A model generated the notes under the pieces. It did no database searches. It saw nothing but the letters and a program-made list of their open reading frames with translations, and was not told where the DNA came from. This document shows positions 51,509 to 61,154 of a stretch of DNA of 64,000 nucleotides, piece after piece. Source of the DNA: an uncultured Clostridia bacterium (GTDB lineage: Bacteria; Bacillota; Clostridia; Lachnospirales; CAG-274); contig CAJTVH010000004.1 in assembly GCA_910579745.1 (NCBI GenBank), forward strand, positions 42,010-106,009, in the 5' to 3' direction. The position numbers and the translations under genes were made by a program. The first letter of the stretch is position 1, and each line of letters opens with the position of its first letter.

Positions 51509-53734
51509 TCACATAATATATACCGGATTTAAAGTTATATTAATGTTTATCCCACTTAAATCCTTGCCCTCTTTAAGCTTGTCAAGACAATATAAAACAT
51601 AATTTTTTAAATTCCTCTCAACTACGCCCTTAACAATAATTTTCCATCTATATTGACTTTTTATTTTAGAAATAACCGCCGGGGCTGGGCCTATATGCTC
51701 AAACTGATTATTTTTATTGAATTTCAGCATTATATCAAGAAATTTATAAAGAGCCTTGATAATTTTCTTTTCATCCTCTCCTGTAAACATAATAAAAAAT
51801 ATATTTGTAAAAGGAGGATACATCATTTGTTTTCTGACGGCTATCTCATAATCATAAAAAGAAATATAATCATTGTTTTTAGCGAATTTTATGCTATAAT
51901 GCTCCGGATTATAAGTTTGAATAAATACCCTGCCTTTTATAGCGGAACGGCCAGCCCTACCTGAAACCTGTGTCAACATTTGAAAAGTATTCTCAGCACA
52001 CTTAAAATCCCCAGAATTAAGGGACATATCCGCCGCTATAACGCCCACAAGGGAAACATTTGGAAAATCCAAGCCCTTGGCTATCATTTGTGTGCCTATA
52101 AGAATGTCCGCCTCTCCCGCGGCAAATTTTTTAAGAATATTCTCATGTCCATGCTTTCCGGATGTAGTATCCATATCCATACGTAAAATCCTCGCCTCCG
52201 GAAAAAGTTTTTTTGTTTCCTCCTCAATCTTCTGAGTACCAGCTCCGAAATATTTTATATATTTAGAACCGCATTGAGGACAATTCTTTGGATTAGAGAT
52301 GTTTTTGCCACAATAGTGACATACAAGCCTATCGTTGCTTAAATGATAAGTAAAATTTACATTGCAATCTTTACACTCCATAACATAACCACACTTACGG
52401 CAAGAAACAAAAGTTGAGTATCCTCTCCTGTTTAAAAATAAAATAGTCTGCCTATTATTTAAAAGATTATCCTCCACAGCGTTAAGAAGCTCATCGCTGA
52501 ATACGGACTTATTCCCTTTTTCAAGTTCTTTTCGCATATCAATAACATTAACGTCGGGAAAACTCCTGTTTACCCTATTTTTAATCGTTATAAGGTCAAA
52601 CTCGCCCATCTTCGCTTTATAATAAGTCGATATGTCAGGAGTGGCGCTTCCCAAAACCGTAAGAGAACCTGTTATATTCCCTATTTCACGGGCAATTTCC
52701 CTAGCGTCATACTTAGGGGTTGTTTCCGACTTATATGTATGTTCATGTTCCTCGTCTATTATAATAACCCCAAGTTTAGAAAAAGGTGTAAAAACAGCGG
52801 ATCTCGGTCCAATCATAATTGAGATTTCTCCCTCTCTCGCTTTTTTCCACTGGTCAAATCTCTCACCCACCGAAAGCCTTGAGTGCGTAAAAGAAACTCT
52901 TTTCCCAAATCTGCTTATAAATCTGTTTACGGTTTGAGGAGTGAGAGATATCTCAGGAACAAGGACAATGGCCTGTTTTCCGTTTTTTAAAACCTCGTCG
53001 ATAATTTGTAAATAAATTTCCGTTTTTCCGCTTCCGGTCACGCCATAAATCAACACAGGCTTTTTTTCCTTTTCGTATAATTTACTTTTTATAAAATCAA
53101 TGGCCATTTTTTGCTCATCAGTAGGAACAAAAGGTTTTGTGAAATTAACGTGCGAAAAATCGAGAACCTCTCTTTTAACTTCCCTGTCAAAAATCTGTAT
53201 AAGACCTTTTTTCTCAAGGGCTGTAATAGGAGCTGAGTTTATATCGAGAAACATTTTTATCTCATTTACTGAAGTTCCGTCAAACTCCAAAAGAAAATTT
53301 AAAACTCTGCTTTGAAGATTGCCTCTTGAAACACATTTATCAAAAAGAACATTAAAGTCTTTCTTCTCCCTGTTAAGATATACATACCGCGAAACTTTGT
53401 CTTTTACAACCGACGGCATAATGCATCTTAAACATTCTGCGAGAGTAGTGTAATACTTCTCCCTCATAAATTTCGCTAACATAATCGTATTTTCAGAAAA
53501 TATCGGGTATTTGTCCATAATTGATACAATGTATTTCAACTTATTAAAAGGGATTTCCGAGCTTTTTGAAAAACCGATAACATATCCCTCATAATTTTTA
53601 TTTCCTTTTCCAAAAGGAACAATAACACGCATACCAATACGTAAATCCGCCTCAAAACTTTCAGGAACAATATAATTGAAAATTCTATCTACGTTTTTAT
53701 GAGCAATGGAAATAATTACCTCTGCATATTTCAT
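51509..53734 (-). CDS. priA: Primosomal protein N' (replication restart helicase)
   Basis: A 741-residue helicase that reloads replisomes at stalled forks. The N-terminal DNA-binding domain (MKYAEVIISIAHKNVDRIFNY) precedes Walker A VLIYGVTGSGKTEIYLQ, motif II IIDEEHEHTYKS, and the cysteine-rich zinc region CRKCGYVMECKDCNVNFTYH to CPQCGSKYIKYFG with eight Cys. QVSGRAGRSAIKGRVFIQT is motif VI. The usual coaBC between rpoZ and priA is not present here. Start ATG 53732-53734 has only a weak site. It is followed by def after 22 bases. Confidence 0.96.
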   Translation of the reverse strand: MKYAEVIISIAHKNVDRIFNYIVPESFEADLRIGMRVIVPFGKGNKNYEGYVIGFSKSSEIPFNKLKYIVSIMDKYPIFSENTIMLAKFMREKYYTTLAECLRCIMPSVVKDKVSRYVYLNREKKDFNVLFDKCVSRGNLQSRVLNFLLEFDGTSVNEIKMFLDINSAPITALEKKGLIQIFDREVKREVLDFSHVNFTKPFVPTDEQKMAIDFIKSKLYEKEKKPVLIYGVTGSGKTEIYLQIIDEVLKNGKQAIVLVPEISLTPQTVNRFISRFGKRVSFTHSRLSVGERFDQWKKAREGEISIMIGPRSAVFTPFSKLGVIIIDEEHEHTYKSETTPKYDAREIAREIGNITGSLTVLGSATPDISTYYKAKMGEFDLITIKNRVNRSFPDVNVIDMRKELEKGNKSVFSDELLNAVEDNLLNNRQTILFLNRRGYSTFVSCRKCGYVMECKDCNVNFTYHLSNDRLVCHYCGKNISNPKNCPQCGSKYIKYFGAGTQKIEEETKKLFPEARILRMDMDTTSGKHGHENILKKFAAGEADILIGTQMIAKGLDFPNVSLVGVIAADMSLNSGDFKCAENTFQMLTQVSGRAGRSAIKGRVFIQTYNPEHYSIKFAKNNDYISFYDYEIAVRKQMMYPPFTNIFFIMFTGEDEKKIIKALYKFLDIMLKFNKNNQFEHIGPAPAVISKIKSQYRWKIIVKGVVERNLKNYVLYCLDKLKEGKDLSGININITLNPVYIM

Positions 53735-53763
53735 TCATATACCGTCTTTCAAAAAATATAAAA

Positions 53764-54243
53764 TTATTCTAACTCTTCTTTATCAAAAGTTTCTTCCGAC
53801 ATAATATCGTCATAATCATCATCAAAATCATTGTCGGATATTTCTAAGTCATCCTCAGTTAAATCATCTGAACCCTCATCGTCCGTTTCCGAAAAAATAT
53901 CAAGTTCCGAATCATCTTCTCTCTCCCCAAATATCTCATTATCCTTTCTCGCGAATTCTTGATTCATTTCTAAATACTCTTCATCACTGAAAGCCTTTTT
54001 AAGATTTAAAACAGTCCCCTGCCCCTCCGGAACTACTTTTACTTTCTCCTGTCTTATTTCCTCAACAGCGGTTGATAAAGGTTTCCCTTGTTTTTCCTTA
54101 ACCATTGGTTCGTCCCCCGCTATAAGCTGTCTCGCTCTTTTCGCGGCGGCAATAACAATCGTATATCTACTTGTAATTTCAGATACTTCCTCCGTGTCTT
54201 TATTAAGTACCTCCATTAACTCAGCGTAAGATGGTTTAAGCAT
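53764..54243 (-). CDS. rpoZ: RNA polymerase omega subunit with long acidic tail
   Basis: Residues 1-75 are a normal omega: MLKPSYAELMEVLNKDTEE, YTIVIAAAKRARQLIAGDEP and KPLSTAVEEIRQEKVKV. The remaining 80 residues are an Asp/Glu/Ser-rich tail (SELDIFSETDDEGSDDLTEDD, DDDYDDIMSEETFDKEELE) not found in the short omega of B. subtilis (67 residues), though longer forms occur in Clostridia. Omega helps assemble and stabilise RNA polymerase. AAAGGGG precedes the ATG. It lies between gmk and priA as expected, but is 302 bases from gmk. Confidence 0.92.
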   Translation of the reverse strand: MLKPSYAELMEVLNKDTEEVSEITSRYTIVIAAAKRARQLIAGDEPMVKEKQGKPLSTAVEEIRQEKVKVVPEGQGTVLNLKKAFSDEEYLEMNQEFARKDNEIFGEREDDSELDIFSETDDEGSDDLTEDDLEISDNDFDDDYDDIMSEETFDKEELE

Positions 54244-54545
54244 TTAATTAACCCCTTTCAATATATTCTTTTTTAATATTGCGGTTTAAATATTATAAAA
54301 ATAACCTTATGTCAATTCTAATACAGTATTAAAGAAAAAAATTATTTTATGGTATTGTATATCTTTAAAATTATCGTAAATTACTAAAATCATACTAAAA
54401 ATATCAAAAAATCGTAAAAACCATGCGAAAACTCTTCAATTTCGCTTTATTTTCATAATGTTTCGAGTGTATTTCAGTTTTCAAATACGCTTTAAACTTC
54501 TTTAAATTACTTCACGCTTATAAAATATTTTTTATAAAATTCTCT
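54244..54545. other. Gap between gmk and rpoZ with degraded repeat
   Basis: Contains AATATCAAAAAATCGTAAAA, TTTCGCTTTATTTTCATAAT and GTTTTCAAATACGC in the order of a decayed family A element at about 54390-54490, then a CGCTTATAAAATATTTTTTA string also seen near 59418. It may lengthen or interrupt the usual gmk-rpoZ cotranscript. Confidence 0.45.
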
Positions 54546-55166
54546 TTAAATAGATTTGCTGTAATCAATCAGAATTTCTTTTAAATTAAGATTTCTTTTA
54601 GCTTTCATTTTCTCAGCATTAACAATATGCTCAATATCAACAACCGCCCGCTCCACAGAATCGTTAATAACAATATAATCATATTTATCAATATTATCAA
54701 TTTCCTCTACCGCTCTTTTAAGGCGCAGTTCTATTTTTTCGGGAGTTTCCGTGGCCCTTCCCACAAGACGTTTCTCAAGCTCATCCATACTTGGAGGCGT
54801 TAAAAAAATAAGTACAGCCTCCGGATAAATACTTTTCACCTGTAAGGCTCCCTGTATCTCAATTTCCAAAATAACGGTTTTGTTATTTTCAATCCGCTTA
54901 TTAACAAAATCTGTCGGGGTTCCATAATAATTTCCGCAAAAATCAGCGTACTCAAGAAGTTTTTTATCCTCAATCATCTTTTCAAATTCTTCTTTTGATT
55001 TAAAAAAATAATGAACGCCGTCTATCTCATTTTGCCGCGGTTTTCTTGTTGTCGCCGATATAGAAAGAGAATATCCGCTTTTTTCTTTAAGTTTTGAGAC
55101 AACCGTTCCCTTTCCCGCTCCCGACGGACCTGATATTATTAAAAGAATGCCTTTTCCATTTGTCAT
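54546..55166 (-). CDS. gmk: Guanylate kinase
   Basis: A 206-residue kinase of the GMP-to-GDP step. LIISGPSGAGKGTVVSKL is the P-loop, ISATTRKPRQNEIDGVHYFF the GMP-binding domain, and VGRATETPEKIELRLKRA the lid. AGGAGA precedes the ATG by nine bases. Operon position after remA and before rpoZ is conserved in Firmicutes. Confidence 0.97.
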   Translation of the reverse strand: MTNGKGILLIISGPSGAGKGTVVSKLKEKSGYSLSISATTRKPRQNEIDGVHYFFKSKEEFEKMIEDKKLLEYADFCGNYYGTPTDFVNKRIENNKTVILEIEIQGALQVKSIYPEAVLIFLTPPSMDELEKRLVGRATETPEKIELRLKRAVEEIDNIDKYDYIVINDSVERAVVDIEHIVNAEKMKAKRNLNLKEILIDYSKSI

Positions 55167-55192
55167 TTACAATATCTCCTAATTTAAAAATT

Positions 55193-55498
55193 TTATTCTT
55201 CGCCAGTTTCATTTATCTCAATTTCCATATCATCGTTTTCAGGATTTTCCATATCTTTCGCGACAATTCTGTTCGCTACAGTTTCCGGTTGAATTGAGGA
55301 TAAAATAATATGTCCGCTGTCCGTAACAATAACGGCTCTTGTTCTTCTTCCATAAGTAGCGTCAATAAGCTTTCCCTCATCTCTGCTGTCCTGAATAAAT
55401 CTTTTTATGGGCGCCGACTCAGGGCTTACTATAGCAATAATTCTGCCGGCGGGAACAATGTTTCCAAAACCGATATTAATAAGATTAACGCTGTTCAT
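55193..55498 (-). CDS. remA: RemA/DUF370-type DNA-binding regulator
   Basis: The 101-residue product starts VNLINIGFGNIVPAGRIIAIVSPESAPIKR and continues with DATYGRRTRAVIVTDSGHIILSS, the RemA signature including the two Arg residues needed for DNA binding. In B. subtilis RemA forms a ring that activates biofilm matrix and osmoprotection genes. The C-terminus has an acidic addition of about 15 residues. It lies between yicC and gmk, the conserved place, with an AAGGAG site. Whether it regulates the same matrix genes here is unknown. Confidence 0.93.
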   Translation of the reverse strand: MNSVNLINIGFGNIVPAGRIIAIVSPESAPIKRFIQDSRDEGKLIDATYGRRTRAVIVTDSGHIILSSIQPETVANRIVAKDMENPENDDMEIEINETGEE

Positions 55499-55515
55499 AA
55501 ATAAAACTCCTTTTA

Positions 55516-56397
55516 TTATTCAATATTTTGAATTTGTTCCCTTACCTTTTCAATTTCACTTTTAATTTCAATAACAGTATTGGTAACACTCAAATCCGTA
55601 GTCTTTGAACCTATTGTATTTACTTCCCTGTTCATTTCCTGAATAAGGAAATCAAGTTTTCTCCCCACAGGCTCCGTCTCCTCTAAAAATAACCTCATTT
55701 GAGAAATATGGCTCATAAGCCTTGTTATTTCCTCGTCAACACATACTTTCTCAGAAAAAACAGCTACCTCCGTAAGGATTCTGCTCTCATCATAACCCAT
55801 ATCCTCAAGCTCTTTAAGCCTTTCTCTGAGCCTTTCCTCATACCTTTTTTCCGCGTAAGGGGCGCGTTCATTAACAAACTTAACTTTTTCGTCAATAGAG
55901 TTAAGTTTATCATAAATATTTTTCTTTAAAGCTTCCCCTTCACTTTCCCTCATTTTCATAAAGTTTGAAAGAGCGATTCCAACAGCATTAAATAATGGCT
56001 CGGAAATTTCATTTTCATCACTGTTCTCAAAAGAGTTTCTCTCAACAGTCAAAACCTCCGGAAATCTGGAAATAAGACCGACAGATATATCGTCATGCGC
56101 CCCGTATCTTATCTTTATATTCTCAAGAGCCTCAATATAACTATCCGCAATAACTTCATTCAAATTTATTTTTATATCGTTTTTATCATAAGTCTCAAAA
56201 GAAACATAAACGTCCGTTTTTCCTCTGAAAATTTGTTTAGAGACAATTTTCTTCACATAATCCTCAAATGAAATCATTGTTCTCGGTATTTTAACACTAA
56301 TATCGTTATATCTGTGATTGACTGATTTTATTTCCACAACAAATTTACGGTTATGTAGAGTACATTCACCTCTTCCATATCCCGTCATACTTCTCAT
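55516..56397 (-). CDS. yicC: YicC/YloC-type endoribonuclease
   Basis: A 293-residue protein with the N-terminal MRSMTGYGRGE of the YicC family and a C-terminal DUF1732 segment (TRLMSHISQMRLFLEETEPVGRKLDFLIQEMNREVNTIGSKT). Members are metal-dependent RNases that degrade small RNAs or structured RNA. GGGGG is seven bases before the ATG. First gene of the minus-strand yicC-remA-gmk-rpoZ run, divergent from rqcH, 290 bases away, as in B. subtilis. Confidence 0.95.
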   Translation of the reverse strand: MRSMTGYGRGECTLHNRKFVVEIKSVNHRYNDISVKIPRTMISFEDYVKKIVSKQIFRGKTDVYVSFETYDKNDIKINLNEVIADSYIEALENIKIRYGAHDDISVGLISRFPEVLTVERNSFENSDENEISEPLFNAVGIALSNFMKMRESEGEALKKNIYDKLNSIDEKVKFVNERAPYAEKRYEERLRERLKELEDMGYDESRILTEVAVFSEKVCVDEEITRLMSHISQMRLFLEETEPVGRKLDFLIQEMNREVNTIGSKTTDLSVTNTVIEIKSEIEKVREQIQNIE

Positions 56398-56606
56398 AAC
56401 AGTACCCCCTTATCAGAGAAAATATTGATTAATTATTAATAAAACAATAAAATATCATCAGCTCGTTAACATATATGTTTTAAACACTTCTGTTAATTAA
56501 ACGCCGTTAGTCTCAGAAATCATAACAGTACTTTATATAATAACAAAAAACTTTTTTAAGTATATATTCTCAAATTAATCAATATTTCTTTAATTTTTTA
56601 AAACAT

Positions 56607-56636
56607 TTGACTGTATACCGTATCTTCTATTATAAT
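56607..56636 (+). promoter_or_regulatory. Sigma-A promoter for rqcH
   Basis: TTGACT (56607-56612) and TATAAT (56631-56636) are separated by 18 bp, 53 bases upstream of the rqcH start. Confidence 0.7.
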
Positions 56637-56688
56637 ATGTAATGAAAACTATTGCAATAATTTATAAAAAAACTTTGGAGGTTTTATT

Positions 56689-58449
56689 ATGGCGTTTGAT
56701 GGAATAGCGATTTCAAATATAAAAAATGAGTTAAAAACAAAATTACTTGGAGGAAGAATAGATAAAATATATCAGCCTGAAAATGACGAGATAATCATTT
56801 CCGTAAGAAGTCTTGGAAAAGCTTATAAAATTTTAATTACCGCTAACGCTTCACAGCCTAGACTTCATCTTACGGAAAAAAACAAGTCTAACCCTATGCA
56901 ACCTCCTCTATTTTGTATGGTTTTAAGGAAATATCTGTTGAGCGGAAAAATAATTGATATAACACAGCCTAAATTTGAGAGAATACTTATTATTCATATA
57001 GAATCTATAAATGAGCTCGGAGATTATTCCGAAAAAAAACTTATTGTGGAAATTATGGGAAAGCACAGTAATATAATTCTTATTGATGATAATAATATAA
57101 TTCTCGATGCCATAAAGCACATAAGCCATGAAAAAAGCTCTGTCAGAGAAGTTCTTCCAGGGAAAAAATATTTTTCTCCGCCTTCAAAAAAAATAGACTC
57201 GTTTCTGTTAAATGAGGAAAACTTTTTCCTTTCAGTTAAAAACAATATTGAAAAAAAGCTTCAGAATTTGATTTATGAATCTTATAATGGAATAAGCCCG
57301 TCATTCGCGTCTGAGATTTGCTTCCGGACCGGACTTGACGCTTCCGATAATGTAGGAGAAACATCTGAGATTAACCTAAAAAAATTATATGAGAATTTTA
57401 AATTAATTGTTGAGAAAATAAAAAATAATGATTTCTCTCCTGAAATAATTTACTCAGAAAAAAATAAAATTATTGATTTCTCTTCTATTGAAATGACACA
57501 ATATAGCTCATATAAAAAACAAAAATTCTCATCAATCTCTGATTTACTGGAATTTTTCTATACTGAAAAAGATTTGCTTTACAGAATAAATCAAAAATCA
57601 CAAGATTTAAAAAAACTTATAACAAATAATATTGAACGATGCGTAAAGAAAAAAGATATACAGATTAAAACTTTAAAATCAATTTCAAACCGTGATAAAT
57701 TAAGATTATACGGAGAACTTATAACAGCAAATATATATGCCGTTCCTAAAGGCGCCGTTTCTTTCACGACAAAAAACTTTTATGATGAAAATTTAGAAGA
57801 TATAACAATTCCTATAAACCCTTTATTAACCCCCTCTGAAAACGCTCAAAAATATTTTAAACAATATAACAAAGAAAAGAGAACTTTCTCAGCGCTTCAA
57901 GTACAAATAAAACAAAACGACGATGAACTTGAATACCTTGAGGGGATATTGACTTCCTTACAAACCTCGTCAAATGAACAGGATATAAAAGAAATCCGGC
58001 AAGAACTTTACGAACAAGGATTTATCAAAAAACTAAAACAACAAAAAGGAAAAAATAAACCTGTGAAATCAAATCCCTTACACTATATTTCTTCCGATGG
58101 TTTTAATATTTACGTTGGAAAAAATAATCATCAAAACGACGAGCTTACTTTAAAAATCGCTCGAAATAATGATATATGGCTTCATACAAAAAAAATACCT
58201 GGTTCTCACGTTATAATCGTCACAGAAGGAAAAGACGTTCCCGACACAACTTTAAACGAAGCCGCTCTTTTGGCGGCGTTTTACAGTAAGGGAAAAAACT
58301 CGGCTCTTGTTCCCGTGGACTATACACAAAAAAAATTTGTGAAAAAACCATCGGGCGCGAAACCCGGAATGGTAATTTATGAAACAAATAAAACAGCGTA
58401 TATAACGCCTTCAGAAGAAAAAGTATCTAAAATAAAAAAAGCGGAATAA
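56689..58449 (+). CDS. rqcH: RqcH/NFACT ribosome-quality-control protein (FbpA-type)
   Basis: A 586-residue homologue of Rqc2/NEMF that adds C-terminal Ala tails on stalled 50S subunits. NFACT-N starts MAFDGIAISNIKNELKTKLL; a central coiled coil spans about 290-430; NFACT-R near 480-570 has YVGKNNHQNDELTLKIARNNDIWLHTKKIPGSHVII. The Asp97-Arg98 pair used by B. subtilis RqcH for tRNA selection aligns with Glu97-Arg98 here (KFERILI), a conservative change. Earlier literature calls such proteins fibronectin-binding. It is divergent from yicC, as in B. subtilis. GGAGG precedes the ATG. Confidence 0.94.
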   Translation: MAFDGIAISNIKNELKTKLLGGRIDKIYQPENDEIIISVRSLGKAYKILITANASQPRLHLTEKNKSNPMQPPLFCMVLRKYLLSGKIIDITQPKFERILIIHIESINELGDYSEKKLIVEIMGKHSNIILIDDNNIILDAIKHISHEKSSVREVLPGKKYFSPPSKKIDSFLLNEENFFLSVKNNIEKKLQNLIYESYNGISPSFASEICFRTGLDASDNVGETSEINLKKLYENFKLIVEKIKNNDFSPEIIYSEKNKIIDFSSIEMTQYSSYKKQKFSSISDLLEFFYTEKDLLYRINQKSQDLKKLITNNIERCVKKKDIQIKTLKSISNRDKLRLYGELITANIYAVPKGAVSFTTKNFYDENLEDITIPINPLLTPSENAQKYFKQYNKEKRTFSALQVQIKQNDDELEYLEGILTSLQTSSNEQDIKEIRQELYEQGFIKKLKQQKGKNKPVKSNPLHYISSDGFNIYVGKNNHQNDELTLKIARNNDIWLHTKKIPGSHVIIVTEGKDVPDTTLNEAALLAAFYSKGKNSALVPVDYTQKKFVKKPSGAKPGMVIYETNKTAYITPSEEKVSKIKKAE

Positions 58450-58466
58450 ATAACTTCCGCTTTAAT
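58438..58466 (+). terminator. Terminator overlapping the rqcH stop codon
   Basis: AAAGCGGAA (58438-58446) and TTCCGCTTT (58454-58462) form a perfect nine-bp stem around the TAA stop, followed by a weak TTTAATCTT tail. Confidence 0.6.
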
Positions 58467-58546
58467 CTTCAGGATTAATTTACGCGTTTGATGAGAAAAA
58501 TTTCTAAAAATAAATATAATTACAAAAAACTATTAAAATTTCTTTC

Positions 58547-58588
58547 TCGCGAAGCCGCCACAAAAATAATATAAAGCGGCTTCACGAT
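58547..58588. other. GC-rich hairpin between rqcH and the AbrB-type gene
   Basis: CGCGAAGCCGC and GCGGCTTCACG pair at 10 of 11 positions around a 15-base loop. No strong T-run is at either foot. It could be the minus-strand terminator of the AbrB-type gene or a repeat remnant. Confidence 0.4.
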
Positions 58589-58681
58589 TAGAGTTTATAT
58601 ATACAGTTAAATCTCACAGAGGTATGTGTTTAAATAAAATTCTCAACCAAAATACCCCGTCTTTTCAGCATATAACACTAA

Positions 58682-59026
58682 TTATAAATCGTCGTCTTCT
58701 TTATCATCTATAATATCGGTCGCGCTACTGCGCGCGTCAAAAGATAAATTATTTCCCCCCGTTTTGGCAATAATCTCGAAACCCGCGATTTCAGCCAATT
58801 CGCAAATAGATTTTTTAGAAACTTTCTTACCTTTATATTCAATAAGATCGTCCATATCTCCTGTAAACACGTCGGCTGGTTCATACTTTTGCAATACAAT
58901 TCTATCATTACTTGTAAAAATCTCCAATGGGTCTTTAATATTAATATTAAGTTTTTTTCTTAACTCGACGGGTAAAACTATTCGTCCAAGTTCGTCAACT
59001 TTACGTACAATTCCTGTTGATTTCAC
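58682..59026 (-). CDS. AbrB/SpoVT-family transition-state regulator
   Basis: A 114-residue protein. Residues 1-50 are an AbrB swapped-hairpin DNA-binding domain: GIVRKVDELGRIVLPVELRKKLNI, then PLEIFTSNDRIVLQKYEP. It lacks the GAF domain of SpoVT (178 residues); after a short helical region (SKKSICELAEIAGFEI) it ends in an acidic DDKEDDDL tail. Such regulators control stationary-phase and sporulation genes. Start at GTG 59024-59026, about eight bases after GGAGG, with upstream codons overlapping that site. Neighbouring spmA/spmB are sporulation genes on the other strand. Confidence 0.9.
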   Translation of the reverse strand: MKSTGIVRKVDELGRIVLPVELRKKLNINIKDPLEIFTSNDRIVLQKYEPADVFTGDMDDLIEYKGKKVSKKSICELAEIAGFEIIAKTGGNNLSFDARSSATDIIDDKEDDDL

Positions 59027-59809
59027 CAAAACCACCTCCACTTCAAAATAATATTATTATTCAATTCAAAAATAAATAAGTTCGTTGGCTGAAAATCCTT
59101 TTGCCGTATTAGCGTCGGTTAATCATATTCTCCCTCCGTCACAAAGCGAAAATAATTTTCATCGCGCCTCCTTTTTTCTCATTTTCAAGCTGTTTAACTA
59201 TAATATTAATTAAAAGACATCATAATAAATAAAACCTTACATTATTATGATTATATCAATTCCATCAACATATTAATATATTTATATACGTGTCTTTATT
59301 TAAGATTATAGCGATTCTAATATAAATCAGGAAAAGAAAAAATACTTTGCTGAAAACTTTTTAAATCGCTTAAAAATTTTCTTTACGCATTAGACATTTA
59401 AAAATCAAAACACCTCGCGCTTATAAAATATTTTTCTGAAATTCTTTTTTTATAGATAGAATTACTATAGTAAAAACTCATCAATCGCTCCTGTTGACAT
59501 TATAGTATCATATATAATACAAAAAGTCAATATGTTACAAAAAAAGTTTTTTTACGATATTATCTTTTTGTGCATTTTATCATAATATATTTATCAATTT
59601 ATTGATTTTTTTAACATATTATCTCATTTTTGTAAAATAATGTAATACTACCTTTGTAAAACTTTATTTGTAACCATTTCCAAAATAATACAAATAATAA
59701 CTGTTTTAGTTTTAAGATACATATTAAATATAAAAGTATAATATATTTTAATAAAACGCCAATTAATTCTCAAACTATCAAATATTTAAAATATATAAGG
59801 AGGAATAAT
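59027..59809. other. 780-base gap between the AbrB-type gene and spmA
   Basis: No gene. Contains a family S copy at about 59055-59213 and a family D-like degraded element at about 59330-59470 (CGCTTATAAAATATTTTTCT also occurs near 54517). From 59480 on it is AT-rich, and must include the spmA promoter, which I cannot place with confidence. Confidence 0.45.
59055..59213. repeat. Family S repeat
   Basis: AAATAAGTTCGTTGGCTGAA, GTATTAGCGTCGGTTA, GCGAAAATAATTTTCATCGC, TTTTTTCTCATTTTCAAGC and TTAACTATA appear in the same order as in 13118-13281. The left terminal repeat is degraded. Confidence 0.65.
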
Positions 59810-60391
59810 ATGCTAAATTATTTGTGGGGAGGAATGATTTTAATAGGTATAGCCGTCGCCGCCTTTACAGGAAAAATGCCTGATGTCACAAACGCCGCCA
59901 TAGATTCGTCTAAAGAAGCCGTAACAACCTGTATAACAATGACAGGTATATTATCAATGTGGACGGGACTTATGAAAATAGCGGAAAGCTCCGGACTTAT
60001 AAAAATACTCTCAAAAAAAATGGCGCCCTTTTTAAAGTTTCTATTTCCTGAAATTCCAAGAAATCATAAAGCGCTCGATTACATATCAACAAATATAATA
60101 GCCAATATATTTGGTTTAGGATGGGCGGCAACCCCCGCTGGAATAAACGCGATGGAGGAAATGCAAAAATTAAATCATAATAAAAAATACGCGAGCCGCT
60201 CAATGTGTATGTTTATGATATTTAATATGTCGAGTCTGCAGATTATTTGCGTAAATTTAATAGCCTATCGTACTCAATATCACTCGGCTAACCCTTCTGA
60301 AATCATAGGCCCTGGGCTTTTCGCCACGTTTGTCTCAACTGTCGCTGGTATTTTATTTGTGAAAATTGTTGAGAGGTGGAAATACAAATGA
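59810..60391 (+). CDS. spmA: Spore maturation protein A
   Basis: A 193-residue membrane protein with a nucleoside-recognition (Gate) domain. MLNYLWGGMILIGIAVAAFTGKM and GWAATPAGINAMEEMQKLN are SpmA signatures; five hydrophobic segments are visible. In B. subtilis SpmA with SpmB is needed for full dehydration of the spore core. AAGGAGG lies eight bases upstream of the ATG. The TGA stop overlaps the start of spmB (ATGA), so the two are coupled. Confidence 0.95.
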   Translation: MLNYLWGGMILIGIAVAAFTGKMPDVTNAAIDSSKEAVTTCITMTGILSMWTGLMKIAESSGLIKILSKKMAPFLKFLFPEIPRNHKALDYISTNIIANIFGLGWAATPAGINAMEEMQKLNHNKKYASRSMCMFMIFNMSSLQIICVNLIAYRTQYHSANPSEIIGPGLFATFVSTVAGILFVKIVERWKYK

Positions 60392-60921
60392 GTTTTTTAA
60401 TATTAATTTCTGATTTAATGGTTCCTTTGATATTCGTGTTTATAATATTTTACGGATATTCAAAAAAAGTTGAGATATACGATGTTTTTGTGGAAGGCGC
60501 TAAAGACGGTTTAAAAACTGTTCTGCAAATTTTACCAACATTAATAGGTCTTATGGTTTCTGTCGGAATACTTAGAGCCTCCGGTGCCCTCTCTCTCCTT
60601 GAGAAATGCGTTTCTCCACTCGCTGACGCTATAGGATACCCAAAAGAAACCGTTCCTCTTACATTTATGCGTTTAATTTCCTCATCCGCCTCAACAGGCA
60701 TACTTTTGGATTTATACAAGACTTTCGGACCAGATTCTTTTATCGGGCGCTTTGTAAGCGTAATGATGAGTTCAACAGAAACCATAGCGTATACAATGAG
60801 TATATACTTTATATCCGTAAAAATAACAAAAACCCGTTATACTCTACATGGGGCTATATTCGCCAATATAGCTGGGGTTATAGCGAGTTTATGGATAAGC
60901 AACTTGCTTTGGGGCAACTGA
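60388..60921 (+). CDS. spmB: Spore maturation protein B
   Basis: A 177-residue Gate-domain membrane protein. GLKTVLQILPTLIGLMVSVGIL, LRASGALSLLEKCVSPLADA and MRLISSSASTGILLDLYKTFGPDSF are typical of SpmB, as is SSTETIAYTMSIYF. Start at ATG 60388-60390 with GAGGTGG upstream, inside the end of spmA; the frame extends four codons further without reason. It works with SpmA in the forespore or mother-cell membrane during late sporulation. Confidence 0.95.
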   Translation: MSFLILISDLMVPLIFVFIIFYGYSKKVEIYDVFVEGAKDGLKTVLQILPTLIGLMVSVGILRASGALSLLEKCVSPLADAIGYPKETVPLTFMRLISSSASTGILLDLYKTFGPDSFIGRFVSVMMSSTETIAYTMSIYFISVKITKTRYTLHGAIFANIAGVIASLWISNLLWGN

Positions 60922-61154
60922 TTGCAATACTAATCTCATTAAAAAAATGAATATAATGTATCCGCGTAACATAAAAAACAAAAAAATTATTTTACTCAAA
61001 ATTTCTCGAATCGAGATCGGCGGGAAAACAAGCCTTAAATCGGCTTTCCCAAAGTGAAAACGCTGATTTCTTGGTACCTCCACGTCCATAAAATACTTTT
61101 TTGTCTTTATATTTGTTTGGCGATTAAAACTCGTCTAAACATATAGGAGACACG

